A stretch of DNA of 64,000 nt. Origin: an uncultured Bacteroidales bacterium. Lineage in GTDB: Bacteria; Bacteroidota; Bacteroidia; Bacteroidales; UBA932. The translations under genes were made by a program, and so were the position numbers. Positions 16,635 to 25,155 of this stretch are shown here, piece after piece; the stretch's first letter is position 1; every line of letters starts with the position of its first letter. Where the stretch lies: NCBI GenBank assembly GCA_900541925.1, contig UQMB01000006.1, positions 1-64,000 on the forward strand, given 5' to 3'. Below the pieces are notes generated by a model. It did not search any database, was not told where the DNA came from, and saw only the letters and a program-made list of their open reading frames with translations.

Positions 16635-17252
16635 CTATACTTCTCCGGGGTTCCCGGCATCGACCCCGGAGAGGCAGCGTGAGAGGGTGTTGCGGTGCAG
16701 CCCGTAGAGTTTGGCCACGGCTGTTTTCGACATCCCTCCGGCCAGAAGCTCCTTTACCTTGTCCCGCTCGGACAGTACTTTCCTGACTTTAGCGGTTTTG
16801 CCTACCGGTCTCCCGAGTTTTACCCCGGCAGCCTTCTTGGCGGCAAGGGCCTCTTTTGTCCGCTGGGATATCAGGTTCCGCTCTATCTCGGCGGCCAAGC
16901 CGAAAGCGAACGCAATAATCTTGGAATTGAGGCTGTCAGAAAGTTCGAAGTTGTCCTTTATGGAACGTATCACAACACCCTTTTGAGAGCAGGTATTGAG
17001 AATTGACATAATCATCAGCAGGTTGCGCCCAAGGCGTGAGAGCTCCGTGCAGACTATCATGTCCCCGTTTTTCATTCTCCGTATCGCCCGCCCGAGGCAG
17101 CGTTTCTCCCAAGCCACCGTACCGGACACGGATTCGGTTACCCATGTGTCAATTTCTATTCCGCGTGACGCGCACCAACGGGTGATTTCATATTTCTGGC
17201 TTTCGTGGGTCTGCAGTTGTGTGGAGACCCGGATGTAGGCATACACTGACAT
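16635..17252 (-). CDS. Serine site-specific recombinase (invertase/resolvase family)
   Basis: DNA invertase-like recombinase of 205 residues from the ATG at 17252 (MSVYAYIRVST); an ATG two codons upstream (17258) is equally possible. The catalytic Ser10 lies in YIRVST, and the family block GDMIVCTELSRLGRN, the E-helix region (NSKIIAFAFGLAAEIERNLISQRT) and the C-terminal helix-turn-helix GMSKTAVAKLYGLHRNTLSR are all present, so it looks intact. Size and layout match the small invertases (Hin, Bacteroides Mpi) rather than large serine integrases. It is encoded inside the segment bounded by the inverted repeats, so it is the obvious candidate to flip it. Confidence 0.93.
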   Translation of the reverse strand: MSVYAYIRVSTQLQTHESQKYEITRWCASRGIEIDTWVTESVSGTVAWEKRCLGRAIRRMKNGDMIVCTELSRLGRNLLMIMSILNTCSQKGVVIRSIKDNFELSDSLNSKIIAFAFGLAAEIERNLISQRTKEALAAKKAAGVKLGRPVGKTAKVRKVLSERDKVKELLAGGMSKTAVAKLYGLHRNTLSRCLSGVDAGNPGEV

Positions 17253-17269
17253 GTTCATCGAACTTTTTA

Positions 17270-17296
17270 CATGGCCGGCTGATTCCTCCGGCCATG
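17270..17296. promoter_or_regulatory. Perfect hairpin in the recombinase leader
   Basis: CATGGCCGG and CCGGCCATG form a 9-bp perfect stem around a 9-base loop, ending 18 bases upstream of the recombinase ATG at 17252. No T-run follows on the minus strand, so it is not a terminator in that direction. Control of recombinase translation or a protein-binding site are possible roles. Confidence 0.5.
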
Positions 17297-17379
17297 GTAT
17301 CGTCGCAGCGGTGGTTGTGACTAAAAACGCCCCTTTGATTGTGCTGGGCGCGGAGGAAGCGCTGGCCGACAAGATAATA

Positions 17380-17450
17380 ATTAGTGGTTAGTATAACATT
17401 TGTTTAATTAAAGTATTTGCTTATGAAAAAAGCGAAACTGTTTTTCAGCG
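17380..17450 (+). repeat. Inverted repeat, right copy (IR-R)
   Basis: 71 bp matching the reverse complement of 16084-16155. It starts with the shared 33-bp block from ATTAGTGG, runs through the susC start codon at 17423 and ends after ten codons' worth of coding sequence at CAGCG. Beyond it the two susC genes diverge at once at the DNA level while their proteins stay similar. Confidence 0.95.
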
Positions 17451-20404
17451 CGATTTTAGCGCTTCTGACAGTATCACTTTCCGCACAGAATGTGAAAGTG
17501 TCCGGTACTGTCACAGATGCCTCCAACGGTGATCCGGTGATAGGCGCGGCGGTGCAGCTCAAGGGCAGCACCAGCAACTACACCCTCACCGACAGCTTCG
17601 GGGCATACAGCATTTCCGTGCCTTCAAACGCAACGCTTACCGTCAGCTGTATGGGATACGTGATGGCGGAAGTCAGCGTAGGCGGAAGGCAGACGGTAGA
17701 CATCGCCCTCAATCCTGACTCACAGCTCCTGGAGGAGACCATCGTCGTCGCCTACGGTACGGCGAAGCGTGAGGCGGTGACGGGATCTGTGTCTTCCGTC
17801 AAGGGTCAGGGACTCGCCGAGGTTCCTGTGACTTCAGTGGACAAGATGCTCTCCGGCAAGCTCGCCGGTGTGCAGATATCCATGACCAGCGGCCAGCCGG
17901 GCGCATCATCCCAGATCCGCGTCCGCGGTACCTCATCAATCAACGCGAGCAACGCTCCGCTTTGGGTTGTGGACGGTATTCCTATCATCTCAGAGGGAAC
18001 ATCCCAGATGACCAACCAGTCAACCTCCATCGCCACTATCAACCCTAACGACATCGAGAGCATCACCGTCCTCAAGGACGCTGCTGCAGCTGCGGTCTAC
18101 GGTTCACGCGCCGCCAACGGAGTCATCCTCGTCACCACTAAGAGCGGAAAGGAAGGTCAGGCACAGTTCGACGCACGTGCGAAATACGGTGTTTCCTGGC
18201 TTCAGAGCGACAGCGGATTCCGCATGATGACTTCGAGCGAGCTCCTCGCCTACCAGAGGGACGCCATCCGCAACGCGGGCATGGATCCGGACGATCCTAC
18301 CGGAACCTATTACCGTCCGATGTCCCTCCTCTCCCTGGATCAGACCAACTGGATAGATCACTTCACCCGTCCGGGCGTACTGCAGGAATATGAAATCAGC
18401 GCCCGCGGAGGTACCAACAAGGCGAAGTATTTCTCTTCAGTATCCTACCACAAGAATGATGGTGTGTTCTACGGGATCGACTACTCCAAGTTCCAGGCCC
18501 GTATCAACGCCGACTACAAGCTTCTGAGCAACCTCGAGACCGGTGTCCGCATCAATGCGGCCTACACCGAGCAGAACGACGTTCCGATGGAGAAACTGTA
18601 TTATGCGAACCCTGCATGGGCCGGACTCACCATTCTCCCTTGGATTCCTAAGTACGACGAGAACGGTGACTTCAATGTCAACATCCCGTCCAACTCCAGC
18701 CAGAACCCTCGTGCCACGGCGGCGTACGATGACCAGTGGTCAAAGTCATACCGTCTCAACGCCACGATGTTCCTCCGTTGGGAGATCACCAAGCATCTCG
18801 TAGCCGAGACCAAGAACTCCGCCGAGGTGTCTTTCACCAAGGACAGAAGGTACTGGTCGCCGAAGTCGCACATCAAGCAGGCCGGCAGGGGAAATCTTCA
18901 GGTCATCAACAGCCAGTTCGAGAACTTCACCACCTCCAACACCCTCAACTACACCAACATCTTCGGGGGATACCACTCTGTCAGGGCTCTGCTCGGACAG
19001 GAGGCCAACAAGTTCTCCAACGAGTTCGCATACATCTCCGCTCCTTCAGTGGATCCGCAGATTCCGTATGTGAACACTTGTGACCAGTCCAAGACATCGA
19101 CAGAGCAGGGCTTTGTCAACACCAGTATGCTTTCCTTCTTCGGAATCATCGACTACAACTACGACAACAAGTACTTCGCACAGCTTACAGCCCGCGAAGA
19201 CGGAAGCTCCCTCTTCGGAGAGAACAACAAGTGGGGCTTCTTCTGGTCCGCTTCCGCTTCCTGGAACATCAGCCGCGAGAAATGGCTCTCATACCGCTGG
19301 CTCGACCTTCTCAAACTCCGTGCAAGCTACGGTGTCAACGGTAACGACGGTATCTCCGCCTACAAGGCCTACGGCGTGTACTCTACATCTACTTATAACG
19401 GTACTGTCGGCATGCTTCCTGCACAGCCTTCAAACCCTTATCTCTCTTGGGAGAAGAACGGCACCTGGAATGTCGGCGTAGACTTCGGCTTCCTCGGCAG
19501 AATCAGGGGCGGTCTGGATGTCTACAGCCGTAAGACCACCGACATGCTCCTCAGCAAGAAGGTTCCTCAGACCACCGGATTCAGCACCAACTTCATGAAC
19601 GCCGGATCGATGAAGAACACCGGTGTCGAGCTCCAGCTCGACGGCGATATCATCTCCAACAGCGACATGCTCTGGACTGTGGGTGTCAATCTCGCGTATA
19701 ACCGCACGAAGATCCTCGACCTCGCGGGAGACGAGAAGATCGAACCATCGAACGCCATGCATTATGTTGTCGGCAGGTCCATGTACAGCTACTATCTGAC
19801 CGATTACTATGGAGTGAACCCGAGCAACGGTGAGGCCCTCTACAGGACAGCAGACGGCACTCTTACCAACAACGCCGCCAAGGCGCGCAAGTACTACGCA
19901 GGTTCACCTGAGCCTAAGCTCATCGGCGGATTCAACACCACTTTCGCATGGAAGGGCTTCTCCGCCAGCGCGTTCTTCGAGTTCAAGGCCGGCAACAAGG
20001 TGTTCCTCGTGAACGAGTGGAGCTACCTCAACTCAGACGGTTCCGAGATGACCAACAACCAGATGGCATCATCCAACAACTACTGGAAGAAGCCGGGTGA
20101 CAACGGCGTGCAGCCTAAGCCGGTTGCCGGCCAGGCTGTCAGCAGTGATGCCGTCCTCAGCACCCGCTGGCTCGCCGACGGCAGCTATCTCAGGGTCAAG
20201 GACCTCACCCTCTCCTATTCTCTTCAGGAGCGCGCTCTCAGGAAACTCAAGGTCAAGGGCCTGAAGTTCTATGTCAGCGGCCTCAATCTCTACTGCTTCA
20301 ACGACATCAACTTCTGGGATCCGGAGCAGGGCGTACAGGGTCTTACATCCGGTACTTACCCTCTTACCAAGTCATTCGTCGGAGGTATCGAGTTATCATT
20401 CTAA
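17423..20404 (+). CDS. SusC/RagA-family TonB-dependent transporter (right arm)
   Basis: Paralogue of the left-arm SusC: 993 residues from the ATG at 17423, with signal peptide MKKAKLFFSAILALLTVSLSAQ, carboxypeptidase-regulatory-like domain, plug (APLWVVDGIPI, GSRAANGVILVTTKSG) and barrel ending SFVGGIELSF. Its leader and first nine codons lie in the right inverted repeat. I find no -33/-7 promoter on the plus strand upstream, so in the orientation shown this arm is predicted to be silent or weakly transcribed. Codon use is strongly biased to C/G-ending codons, more so than in the left copy. Confidence 0.95.
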   Translation: MKKAKLFFSAILALLTVSLSAQNVKVSGTVTDASNGDPVIGAAVQLKGSTSNYTLTDSFGAYSISVPSNATLTVSCMGYVMAEVSVGGRQTVDIALNPDSQLLEETIVVAYGTAKREAVTGSVSSVKGQGLAEVPVTSVDKMLSGKLAGVQISMTSGQPGASSQIRVRGTSSINASNAPLWVVDGIPIISEGTSQMTNQSTSIATINPNDIESITVLKDAAAAAVYGSRAANGVILVTTKSGKEGQAQFDARAKYGVSWLQSDSGFRMMTSSELLAYQRDAIRNAGMDPDDPTGTYYRPMSLLSLDQTNWIDHFTRPGVLQEYEISARGGTNKAKYFSSVSYHKNDGVFYGIDYSKFQARINADYKLLSNLETGVRINAAYTEQNDVPMEKLYYANPAWAGLTILPWIPKYDENGDFNVNIPSNSSQNPRATAAYDDQWSKSYRLNATMFLRWEITKHLVAETKNSAEVSFTKDRRYWSPKSHIKQAGRGNLQVINSQFENFTTSNTLNYTNIFGGYHSVRALLGQEANKFSNEFAYISAPSVDPQIPYVNTCDQSKTSTEQGFVNTSMLSFFGIIDYNYDNKYFAQLTAREDGSSLFGENNKWGFFWSASASWNISREKWLSYRWLDLLKLRASYGVNGNDGISAYKAYGVYSTSTYNGTVGMLPAQPSNPYLSWEKNGTWNVGVDFGFLGRIRGGLDVYSRKTTDMLLSKKVPQTTGFSTNFMNAGSMKNTGVELQLDGDIISNSDMLWTVGVNLAYNRTKILDLAGDEKIEPSNAMHYVVGRSMYSYYLTDYYGVNPSNGEALYRTADGTLTNNAAKARKYYAGSPEPKLIGGFNTTFAWKGFSASAFFEFKAGNKVFLVNEWSYLNSDGSEMTNNQMASSNNYWKKPGDNGVQPKPVAGQAVSSDAVLSTRWLADGSYLRVKDLTLSYSLQERALRKLKVKGLKFYVSGLNLYCFNDINFWDPEQGVQGLTSGTYPLTKSFVGGIELSF

Positions 20405-20416
20405 ATTATGACGATT

Positions 20417-21847
20417 ATGAACAAATATATAGCTATAGCGACCGCCGCGCTTGCGCTCTGCTGCGCAAACGCCTGCCAGGACTTCCTGACAGAAGAGCCT
20501 ATTCTCGAGCAGAGCAACGAGCTTACGCTTTCTACGCTTGACGGTATCAACAAGGCTGTGGCCGGAGCATATTCTCCGCTCGTGTCAGGTTCATGGTACG
20601 GGGCCGGCTTCATCCTCGACAACGAGATGAAGACGGGCAACGGCAAGAAATACTTCAGCTCCAACTGGGATTCAGGCCGTCTCAGGGATGAGTACAACAT
20701 CAACTTCTCTGAGAACAACACCTCACCTATCTGGGAATTTGCATATTTCGTGATCTCAGCAGTCAACAACGCGATGGACGCGCTTCCGAATGTGGAGGGT
20801 GACGAGCAGACGAAGAACAACCTCAAGGCTGAGGCGCTCTTCCTCCGCGCTCTCTCGCACTTCGACCTTGTCCGCACATACGCGCAGCCTTACAACTACA
20901 CCGCTGACGCATCACACGACGGAGTGCCTGTAGTGCTCCATACCGATCCGAACGGGAAGCCGGCACGCGAAAGCGTCGCCAAGGTGTATGCGCAGATCGT
21001 CGAAGACCTCCTCGAGGCCGAGAAGATCATCGACCCTTCCTATGTCAGGAGCGGGGTTGCGGACGCCAAGGCTGCCGTGTCAATCTACGCCATCCAGGCG
21101 TTCCTCAGCAGGGTATACCTCTATATGGGCAAATGGCAGGAGGCCGCCGACTATGCGACCAAGGTCATCACCAGCGGCAAGTACACGATGTGGACAGTCG
21201 CCGACATGAAGAATGCCGCATGCTTCCGTCAGGATGTGCCTAAGGGCGGCGAGGTCATCTTCGAAGTCTATGGCCTCAAGACCAATGACTACGATGCATA
21301 TCATGAAGGCATCTCACCTATGACCAGCCCTGCCGGATACGGTGACGCCGGTGCGTCTGCCGACCTCTATGATTCATTTGAGGATGGCGACATCCGCGGA
21401 ACCCTCTTCCAGGAGAAGGACGGTGTGGTATGGACTGGCAAGTACGCAGGCAAGGGTCTCGGAACCCCGGATGTCAACAATGTCCCTGTCTTCAGGCTTT
21501 CAGAAATGTACCTCAACCGCGCGGAGGCCCTCATCAACGGTGCGGCCATCCCTGGTGTGAATGCGGTCGATGATCTCAAGATGATCGCTGACAACCGTGG
21601 TGCGAGCGTGCAGCCTCAGACCCTCGCTGGTGTCTACGGGGAGCGCCGCAAGGAGCTCGCTTGGGAAGGCCACCTCTGGTTTGACCTCGCAAGGACCAAG
21701 AGGGATATGACCCGTAAGGACTTCGTCGGAGACCATGCCGCCGCAGAAGTGAGGGCTGGAGACTACCGCTGGGCCATGCCTATCCCTCTGAGGGAGCACT
21801 CGGTCAACCCTAATCTTTCTCACAATCCTGGTTACACCAACAATTAA
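20417..21847 (+). CDS. SusD/RagB-family nutrient-binding lipoprotein (right arm)
   Basis: Partner of the preceding SusC. Counted from the second ATG (20417; MNKYIAIATAALALCCANAC, lipobox ANAC) it has 476 residues; the ATG at 20408 would add three. The helical SusD core (LKAEALFLRALSHFDLVRTYAQPYNY, AIQAFLSRVYLYMGKWQEAADYA) and the C-terminal FRLSEMYLNRAEALINGA, ERRKELAWEGHLWFDLART and WAMPIPLREHSVNP segments are clear. About 55 residues shorter than the left-arm SusD, so the ligands may differ. Confidence 0.93.
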   Translation: MNKYIAIATAALALCCANACQDFLTEEPILEQSNELTLSTLDGINKAVAGAYSPLVSGSWYGAGFILDNEMKTGNGKKYFSSNWDSGRLRDEYNINFSENNTSPIWEFAYFVISAVNNAMDALPNVEGDEQTKNNLKAEALFLRALSHFDLVRTYAQPYNYTADASHDGVPVVLHTDPNGKPARESVAKVYAQIVEDLLEAEKIIDPSYVRSGVADAKAAVSIYAIQAFLSRVYLYMGKWQEAADYATKVITSGKYTMWTVADMKNAACFRQDVPKGGEVIFEVYGLKTNDYDAYHEGISPMTSPAGYGDAGASADLYDSFEDGDIRGTLFQEKDGVVWTGKYAGKGLGTPDVNNVPVFRLSEMYLNRAEALINGAAIPGVNAVDDLKMIADNRGASVQPQTLAGVYGERRKELAWEGHLWFDLARTKRDMTRKDFVGDHAAAEVRAGDYRWAMPIPLREHSVNPNLSHNPGYTNN

Positions 21848-21853
21848 AGGAGG
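21846..21853 (+). promoter_or_regulatory. Strong Shine-Dalgarno sequence
   Basis: AAAGGAGG lies 7 bases before the ATG at 21861. Bacteroidota genes seldom carry such a complete match to the 16S anti-SD, and none of the neighbouring genes does, so this gene may be translated at a higher rate than its operon partners. Confidence 0.6.
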
Positions 21854-21860
21854 ATAAAAG

Positions 21861-22742
21861 ATGAAAACAATATTCAAATATATAGCAGGAGCCGTGGCTG
21901 TGGCAGCCCTCGCGGGATGTAACCTCAACCCGCTCCCGACTTTCGACCAGGCCGACTCTTTCGTGGCTTTCGACAGGGGTTCGGTAACAGTGAATGAGGA
22001 TGCCGGCACCGTGACCCTTCCTCTCACGATCGCCTCTGTGGATCCTGTCAAGACCAATGTCTCTTATGAGCTTGTTGACGGCACAGCGAAGCAGGGCGTG
22101 AACTATGACAGCCTCGACGAGTCCGCGGTAGTCGTATTCGACGGCGCGGAACGCACCGGCTCCATCGTGATCAGCATCAAGGATCTCGCCGGCACATACA
22201 CCGGAGACCTCTCATTCAGCGTCAAGCTCGTGGCGGCCACCGGAATCAACCTCGGCGCGAGCAATGTGTGCACTGTCACCATCAACGACCTTGACCACCC
22301 GCTCAGCGCAATCCTCGGAGAGTACACCTCTACGGCCAATGATTACTTCGACAAGGCTGACGTAAGCTGGACCGTGACCCTCATGAAGGATCCGAAGGAT
22401 GTAAATATCGTCTGGGTTGACGGCTTCTCTAAGTCATTTGTCGGCATGTATCCAGCATATGACTGGCGCTTCTATGGCAATGTCGTCAAGGACGATGACG
22501 GAACCATAACCGGTATCAACTTCCCTTGCGGACAGGTCTTTGCGGATAAGGTTAACGGCAACGAGGCCAAACTCTGGGCCTTCGAAGGCGGCAGCTCTGT
22601 CACCACATCGGGCAATATCTCATTCGAGGTCACAAGCAATGGCTTCGCTTCTGCGAACGGTTTCGGAATCGGATTCAAGGGCGATTCCGGTGTCCAGCTC
22701 TTCGATATGTATAATCCTGGCATCGTTTGGGTAAAGAAATAA
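21861..22742 (+). CDS. Surface lipoprotein with Calx-beta domain (right arm)
   Basis: 293-residue lipoprotein (MKTIFKYIAGAVAVAALAGC, lipid Cys20). A clear Calx-beta domain follows (FVAFDRGSVTVNEDAGTVTLPLTI...VNYDSLDESAVVVFDGAERTGSIVISI...CTVTINDLDH, about 33-150), then an unassigned ~140-residue C-terminal domain. It is the positional and domain counterpart of the left-arm gene at 10399. Likely a surface-exposed accessory ligand-binding protein of the SusCD system. Transcribed with susC-susD; 13 bases from the susD stop. Confidence 0.8.
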   Translation: MKTIFKYIAGAVAVAALAGCNLNPLPTFDQADSFVAFDRGSVTVNEDAGTVTLPLTIASVDPVKTNVSYELVDGTAKQGVNYDSLDESAVVVFDGAERTGSIVISIKDLAGTYTGDLSFSVKLVAATGINLGASNVCTVTINDLDHPLSAILGEYTSTANDYFDKADVSWTVTLMKDPKDVNIVWVDGFSKSFVGMYPAYDWRFYGNVVKDDDGTITGINFPCGQVFADKVNGNEAKLWAFEGGSSVTTSGNISFEVTSNGFASANGFGIGFKGDSGVQLFDMYNPGIVWVKK

Positions 22743-22754
22743 AGGACAATGTTT

Positions 22755-24389
22755 ATGAAAAAGATATTTACTCTCATATCAGCAGCGGTTCTGTTTGCGG
22801 CCTGCAGTGACATCTACGGCCCGACGGAGAGCGCAACGCCGGAGGTCAAGTCCGACGGCATTGACATCGAGGTGAAGCTTGTGGAGGATGACGCGGTCAC
22901 CTTCACCCTCACCCCGAAGAGCGAGGCGACCTACTACTCTTACCTCGTAGACCAGAGCGAAGAGGTCGTGGCCCTTGACTCAGCCAAACTCTTCTCAGTA
23001 TCATACAAGAGCGTTGCCCAGGGAATCATCAACTGGCACGACTCCAAGAGCAAGACCCTCACTGTGAGCGATCTTGAGCCGAACACCCCTTATGTGATCT
23101 ACGCTGTCGCGGGCAGCTCTACCGGAATTCCTTCCGAGGTGGCCAGCGTGACATTCAAGACTTCCGACAAGGTGGCGCCAAGGCCTGCGAAGTTCAGTGC
23201 GGAGGGAAATGTCGTGACTCTCGTGTTCTCCGAGGCCGTCAAGGTGGCCAGCGGTGAAGTGACAGTCAAGTACTACGCCATCAACGATCCTGAATTCGTC
23301 AATGGCACCCCTGTAGCCAGCGTGCCCGGCACCGTCAAGGGTGTTAAGGGCGACACCGCCACCATCGAGTTCGAGATTCCATCAGGCGCCTGGTACTCTG
23401 TAGATGTGGCAGCCGGTGCGTTTGAAGACTATGCCGGCAACGCATCTCCGGCCCTGGCTTCCAGCGCGAAGTATAACGCTTCCGCAGAGAAGGTCGAGGG
23501 ACGCAACATCTTCGCTCAGAACAAGACCAAGGCTTTCAGCCTCGGAAAGGCGGAGGGTGAGCTCCTCTTGGATTGGGAGGATCCTCTCTTTATTGATTTC
23601 GGCTCTGAATACGAGTATGGTGCGGCCAATGCCAAGGTCGTTTCAACCGTTACCTATGCAGGAGAAAGCGTCTCTACTACCTACAAGATTCTCCCGGGAG
23701 TCGATTTCGGCTACGTCAAATCTGTGGGCAAAGTCGCATTCTTCCTTCCTGCAGAGCCTGAGAGGGGCAGCACGGTGACATTCAAAATTGCAGCCGGCAC
23801 ATTCGTTGACTACTATGGCAACGCCAACGCCGAGTGGACTGCGACATTCACCTATGCCTACGACTACAAGCTCGAGGATGTGCTCGGCGCATACGATATT
23901 AAGTATATGTCAGTGTTTGACGGTAAGACATACAGCGGAAGCGATGTAATCGTGGCCAGTGATGATGAGAAAAAGGGCAATGTCATGTTCACTTCATTCT
24001 GTGGGAATAAGCTTGCCAAGCCTGTTTATGCGACATTCTCCCCTGTAAGCGGTGAACTCTCCATCGATCCGTTCTATTACTGCTTCGATTTCGACGACGA
24101 GGAAGAAGGCAAGACTTACCAGGCCCATCTTGTGTGGGCCACGATTCAGGGCCAACAATTCGCGTTTGATAAAACCGAACCTGTCGTTCTTCAGATGCCT
24201 GAAGCGGGTAAGCTTGTGAACACGGAATTCTTCGGATTCCTCGGATGTGAAAATGGCACCCCGAAGATGTGGTTTGACGGAGTATTCTCTTATGATGCGT
24301 CCAAGACAGCAGCGAGCGGCAGCGCGAAAGCCAAGGCTGTGTCCTCTGCGAGAAAGGTGTTCAGCCTCAACGCAAAGGTCGTTAAATAA
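22755..24389 (+). CDS. Surface lipoprotein with Ig-like (FN3 / SbsA-type) domains
   Basis: 544-residue lipoprotein from the second ATG (MKKIFTLISAAVLFAAC, lipid Cys17). An FN3-like unit comes first (VSDLEPNTPYVIYAVAGSS), followed by two repeats resembling bacterial SbsA-type Ig domains (VTLVFSEAVKV...AGAFEDYAGNASPAL and the later AAGTFVDYYGNANAEW). The C-terminal ~170 residues (from about KLEDVLGAYDIKYMS) resemble the lipoprotein C-termini found behind SusD. The left arm has no counterpart. Last gene before the hairpin at 24408. Confidence 0.75.
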   Translation: MKKIFTLISAAVLFAACSDIYGPTESATPEVKSDGIDIEVKLVEDDAVTFTLTPKSEATYYSYLVDQSEEVVALDSAKLFSVSYKSVAQGIINWHDSKSKTLTVSDLEPNTPYVIYAVAGSSTGIPSEVASVTFKTSDKVAPRPAKFSAEGNVVTLVFSEAVKVASGEVTVKYYAINDPEFVNGTPVASVPGTVKGVKGDTATIEFEIPSGAWYSVDVAAGAFEDYAGNASPALASSAKYNASAEKVEGRNIFAQNKTKAFSLGKAEGELLLDWEDPLFIDFGSEYEYGAANAKVVSTVTYAGESVSTTYKILPGVDFGYVKSVGKVAFFLPAEPERGSTVTFKIAAGTFVDYYGNANAEWTATFTYAYDYKLEDVLGAYDIKYMSVFDGKTYSGSDVIVASDDEKKGNVMFTSFCGNKLAKPVYATFSPVSGELSIDPFYYCFDFDDEEEGKTYQAHLVWATIQGQQFAFDKTEPVVLQMPEAGKLVNTEFFGFLGCENGTPKMWFDGVFSYDASKTAASGSAKAKAVSSARKVFSLNAKVVK

Positions 24390-24407
24390 GTTGATTTAAT
24401 CAGGCTT

Positions 24408-24440
24408 AACTGCTCCGGTTCCGGCCGGGGCAGTTTTGTC
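24408..24440 (+). terminator. Hairpin terminator or attenuator in the right arm
   Basis: AACTGCTCCGG (24408-24418) pairs with CCGGGGCAGTT (24425-24435; one G-T wobble) across the 6-base loop TTCCGG, followed by TTGTC. The next ATG (24460) is 24 bases beyond the stem, too close for a separate promoter. The arrangement mirrors 10340-10376 in the left arm. Confidence 0.75.
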
Positions 24441-24459
24441 CGTTATAAATGTCTACATC

Positions 24460-25146
24460 ATGAAACCACTCAAATCTCTCATTGCAGCGGCATTGTTTGC
24501 GCTGTCCGCCACACTCTGCGCGGCCCAGGGTTTCGAGCCCACCACCACCTGGCCTTATATCTACGAGGATTTCACAGCCGGCAAGCTGGTGATGAACACT
24601 GGCAAGGTTGTTGAGGGGAAATACAACATCTGCATTGACGACGGCAGAGTGCATTTTATCGACGGGAACCTCGTCAAACAGGCTTCGGTGGTTGAGGTCA
24701 CATCTGTCCAGATCGGCAACGACGTCTACATCAATGCAGCCGGGAAAATGATGAGAGTACTCCAGAAATCAGACAAAGGGGTGGTCGCCGAGGACTTGAG
24801 CATAGACTACGCCAGGCTCAATGAGACCGGCGGAGCATATGGCTCCTCGTCCAACACGGTCGCCACTACCGCCCTCAGTTCCCTTGAGGGCATCGGAGGC
24901 ACCAGGACGAACATGAACCACATGGAGCTCAAGAATTCCAAGGACAACGGCAAGACGCTCACCCTCGACAAGAAATACTATCTTGTCTTCGGCGGGAGGT
25001 GTGTCCATGCCGCTAAACGGGATGTACAGGACATGCCCGGCATAGACAAGGGCAAACTCAAGACATTTTTCAAAACCAATAAAATCAAGTGGAAAGACCC
25101 GGTTTCACTTATCACGCTTGTTGACTACCTGGCAGATAATCAATAA
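24460..25146 (+). CDS. Secreted protein of unknown function
   Basis: 228 residues from the ATG at 24460 (the frame is open upstream to 24436, but the signal peptide MKPLKSLIAAALFALSATLCAAQ starts here). I do not recognise the family. The mature part has a beta-rich first half (VVEGKYNICIDDGRVHFIDGNLV, GNDVYINAAGKMMRVLQ) and a Lys-rich C-terminal helix-like end (KGKLKTFFKTNKIKWKDPVSLITLVDYLADNQ). It lies between the operon hairpin and the S8 protease gene (9 bases downstream), so it probably shares that transcript. No counterpart in the left arm. Confidence 0.7.
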   Translation: MKPLKSLIAAALFALSATLCAAQGFEPTTTWPYIYEDFTAGKLVMNTGKVVEGKYNICIDDGRVHFIDGNLVKQASVVEVTSVQIGNDVYINAAGKMMRVLQKSDKGVVAEDLSIDYARLNETGGAYGSSSNTVATTALSSLEGIGGTRTNMNHMELKNSKDNGKTLTLDKKYYLVFGGRCVHAAKRDVQDMPGIDKGKLKTFFKTNKIKWKDPVSLITLVDYLADNQ

Positions 25147-25155
25147 CAATCATAT

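Larger units (their letters stand above)
16156..17379. mobile_element. Predicted invertible segment with its own recombinase
   Basis: The 1224 bp between the inverted repeats hold an AT-rich regulatory region with one consensus promoter, an operator-like dyad, a tandem palindrome and a serine recombinase gene. Recombination between the repeats would flip the segment and redirect the promoter from the left susC to the right susC while keeping both reading frames intact. Inversion itself cannot be shown from one sequence. Confidence 0.75.

Noticed and set aside
16478..16786. Plus-strand frame of 102 codons inside the invertible segment
   Set aside because: It overlaps the recombinase gene in antisense, crosses the tandem palindromes and has no recognisable features.
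17253..17372. Longer recombinase start (40 extra residues)
   Set aside because: The upstream part is low-complexity Ser/Ala/Thr sequence, while MSVYAYIRVST is the standard N-terminus of the family.
12953..20404. Gene conversion or recent duplication as the explanation of the susC inverted repeats
   Set aside because: Identity drops abruptly on both sides of the repeats, including in the susC coding DNA, which is unlike a recent duplication and fits recombination-site conservation.
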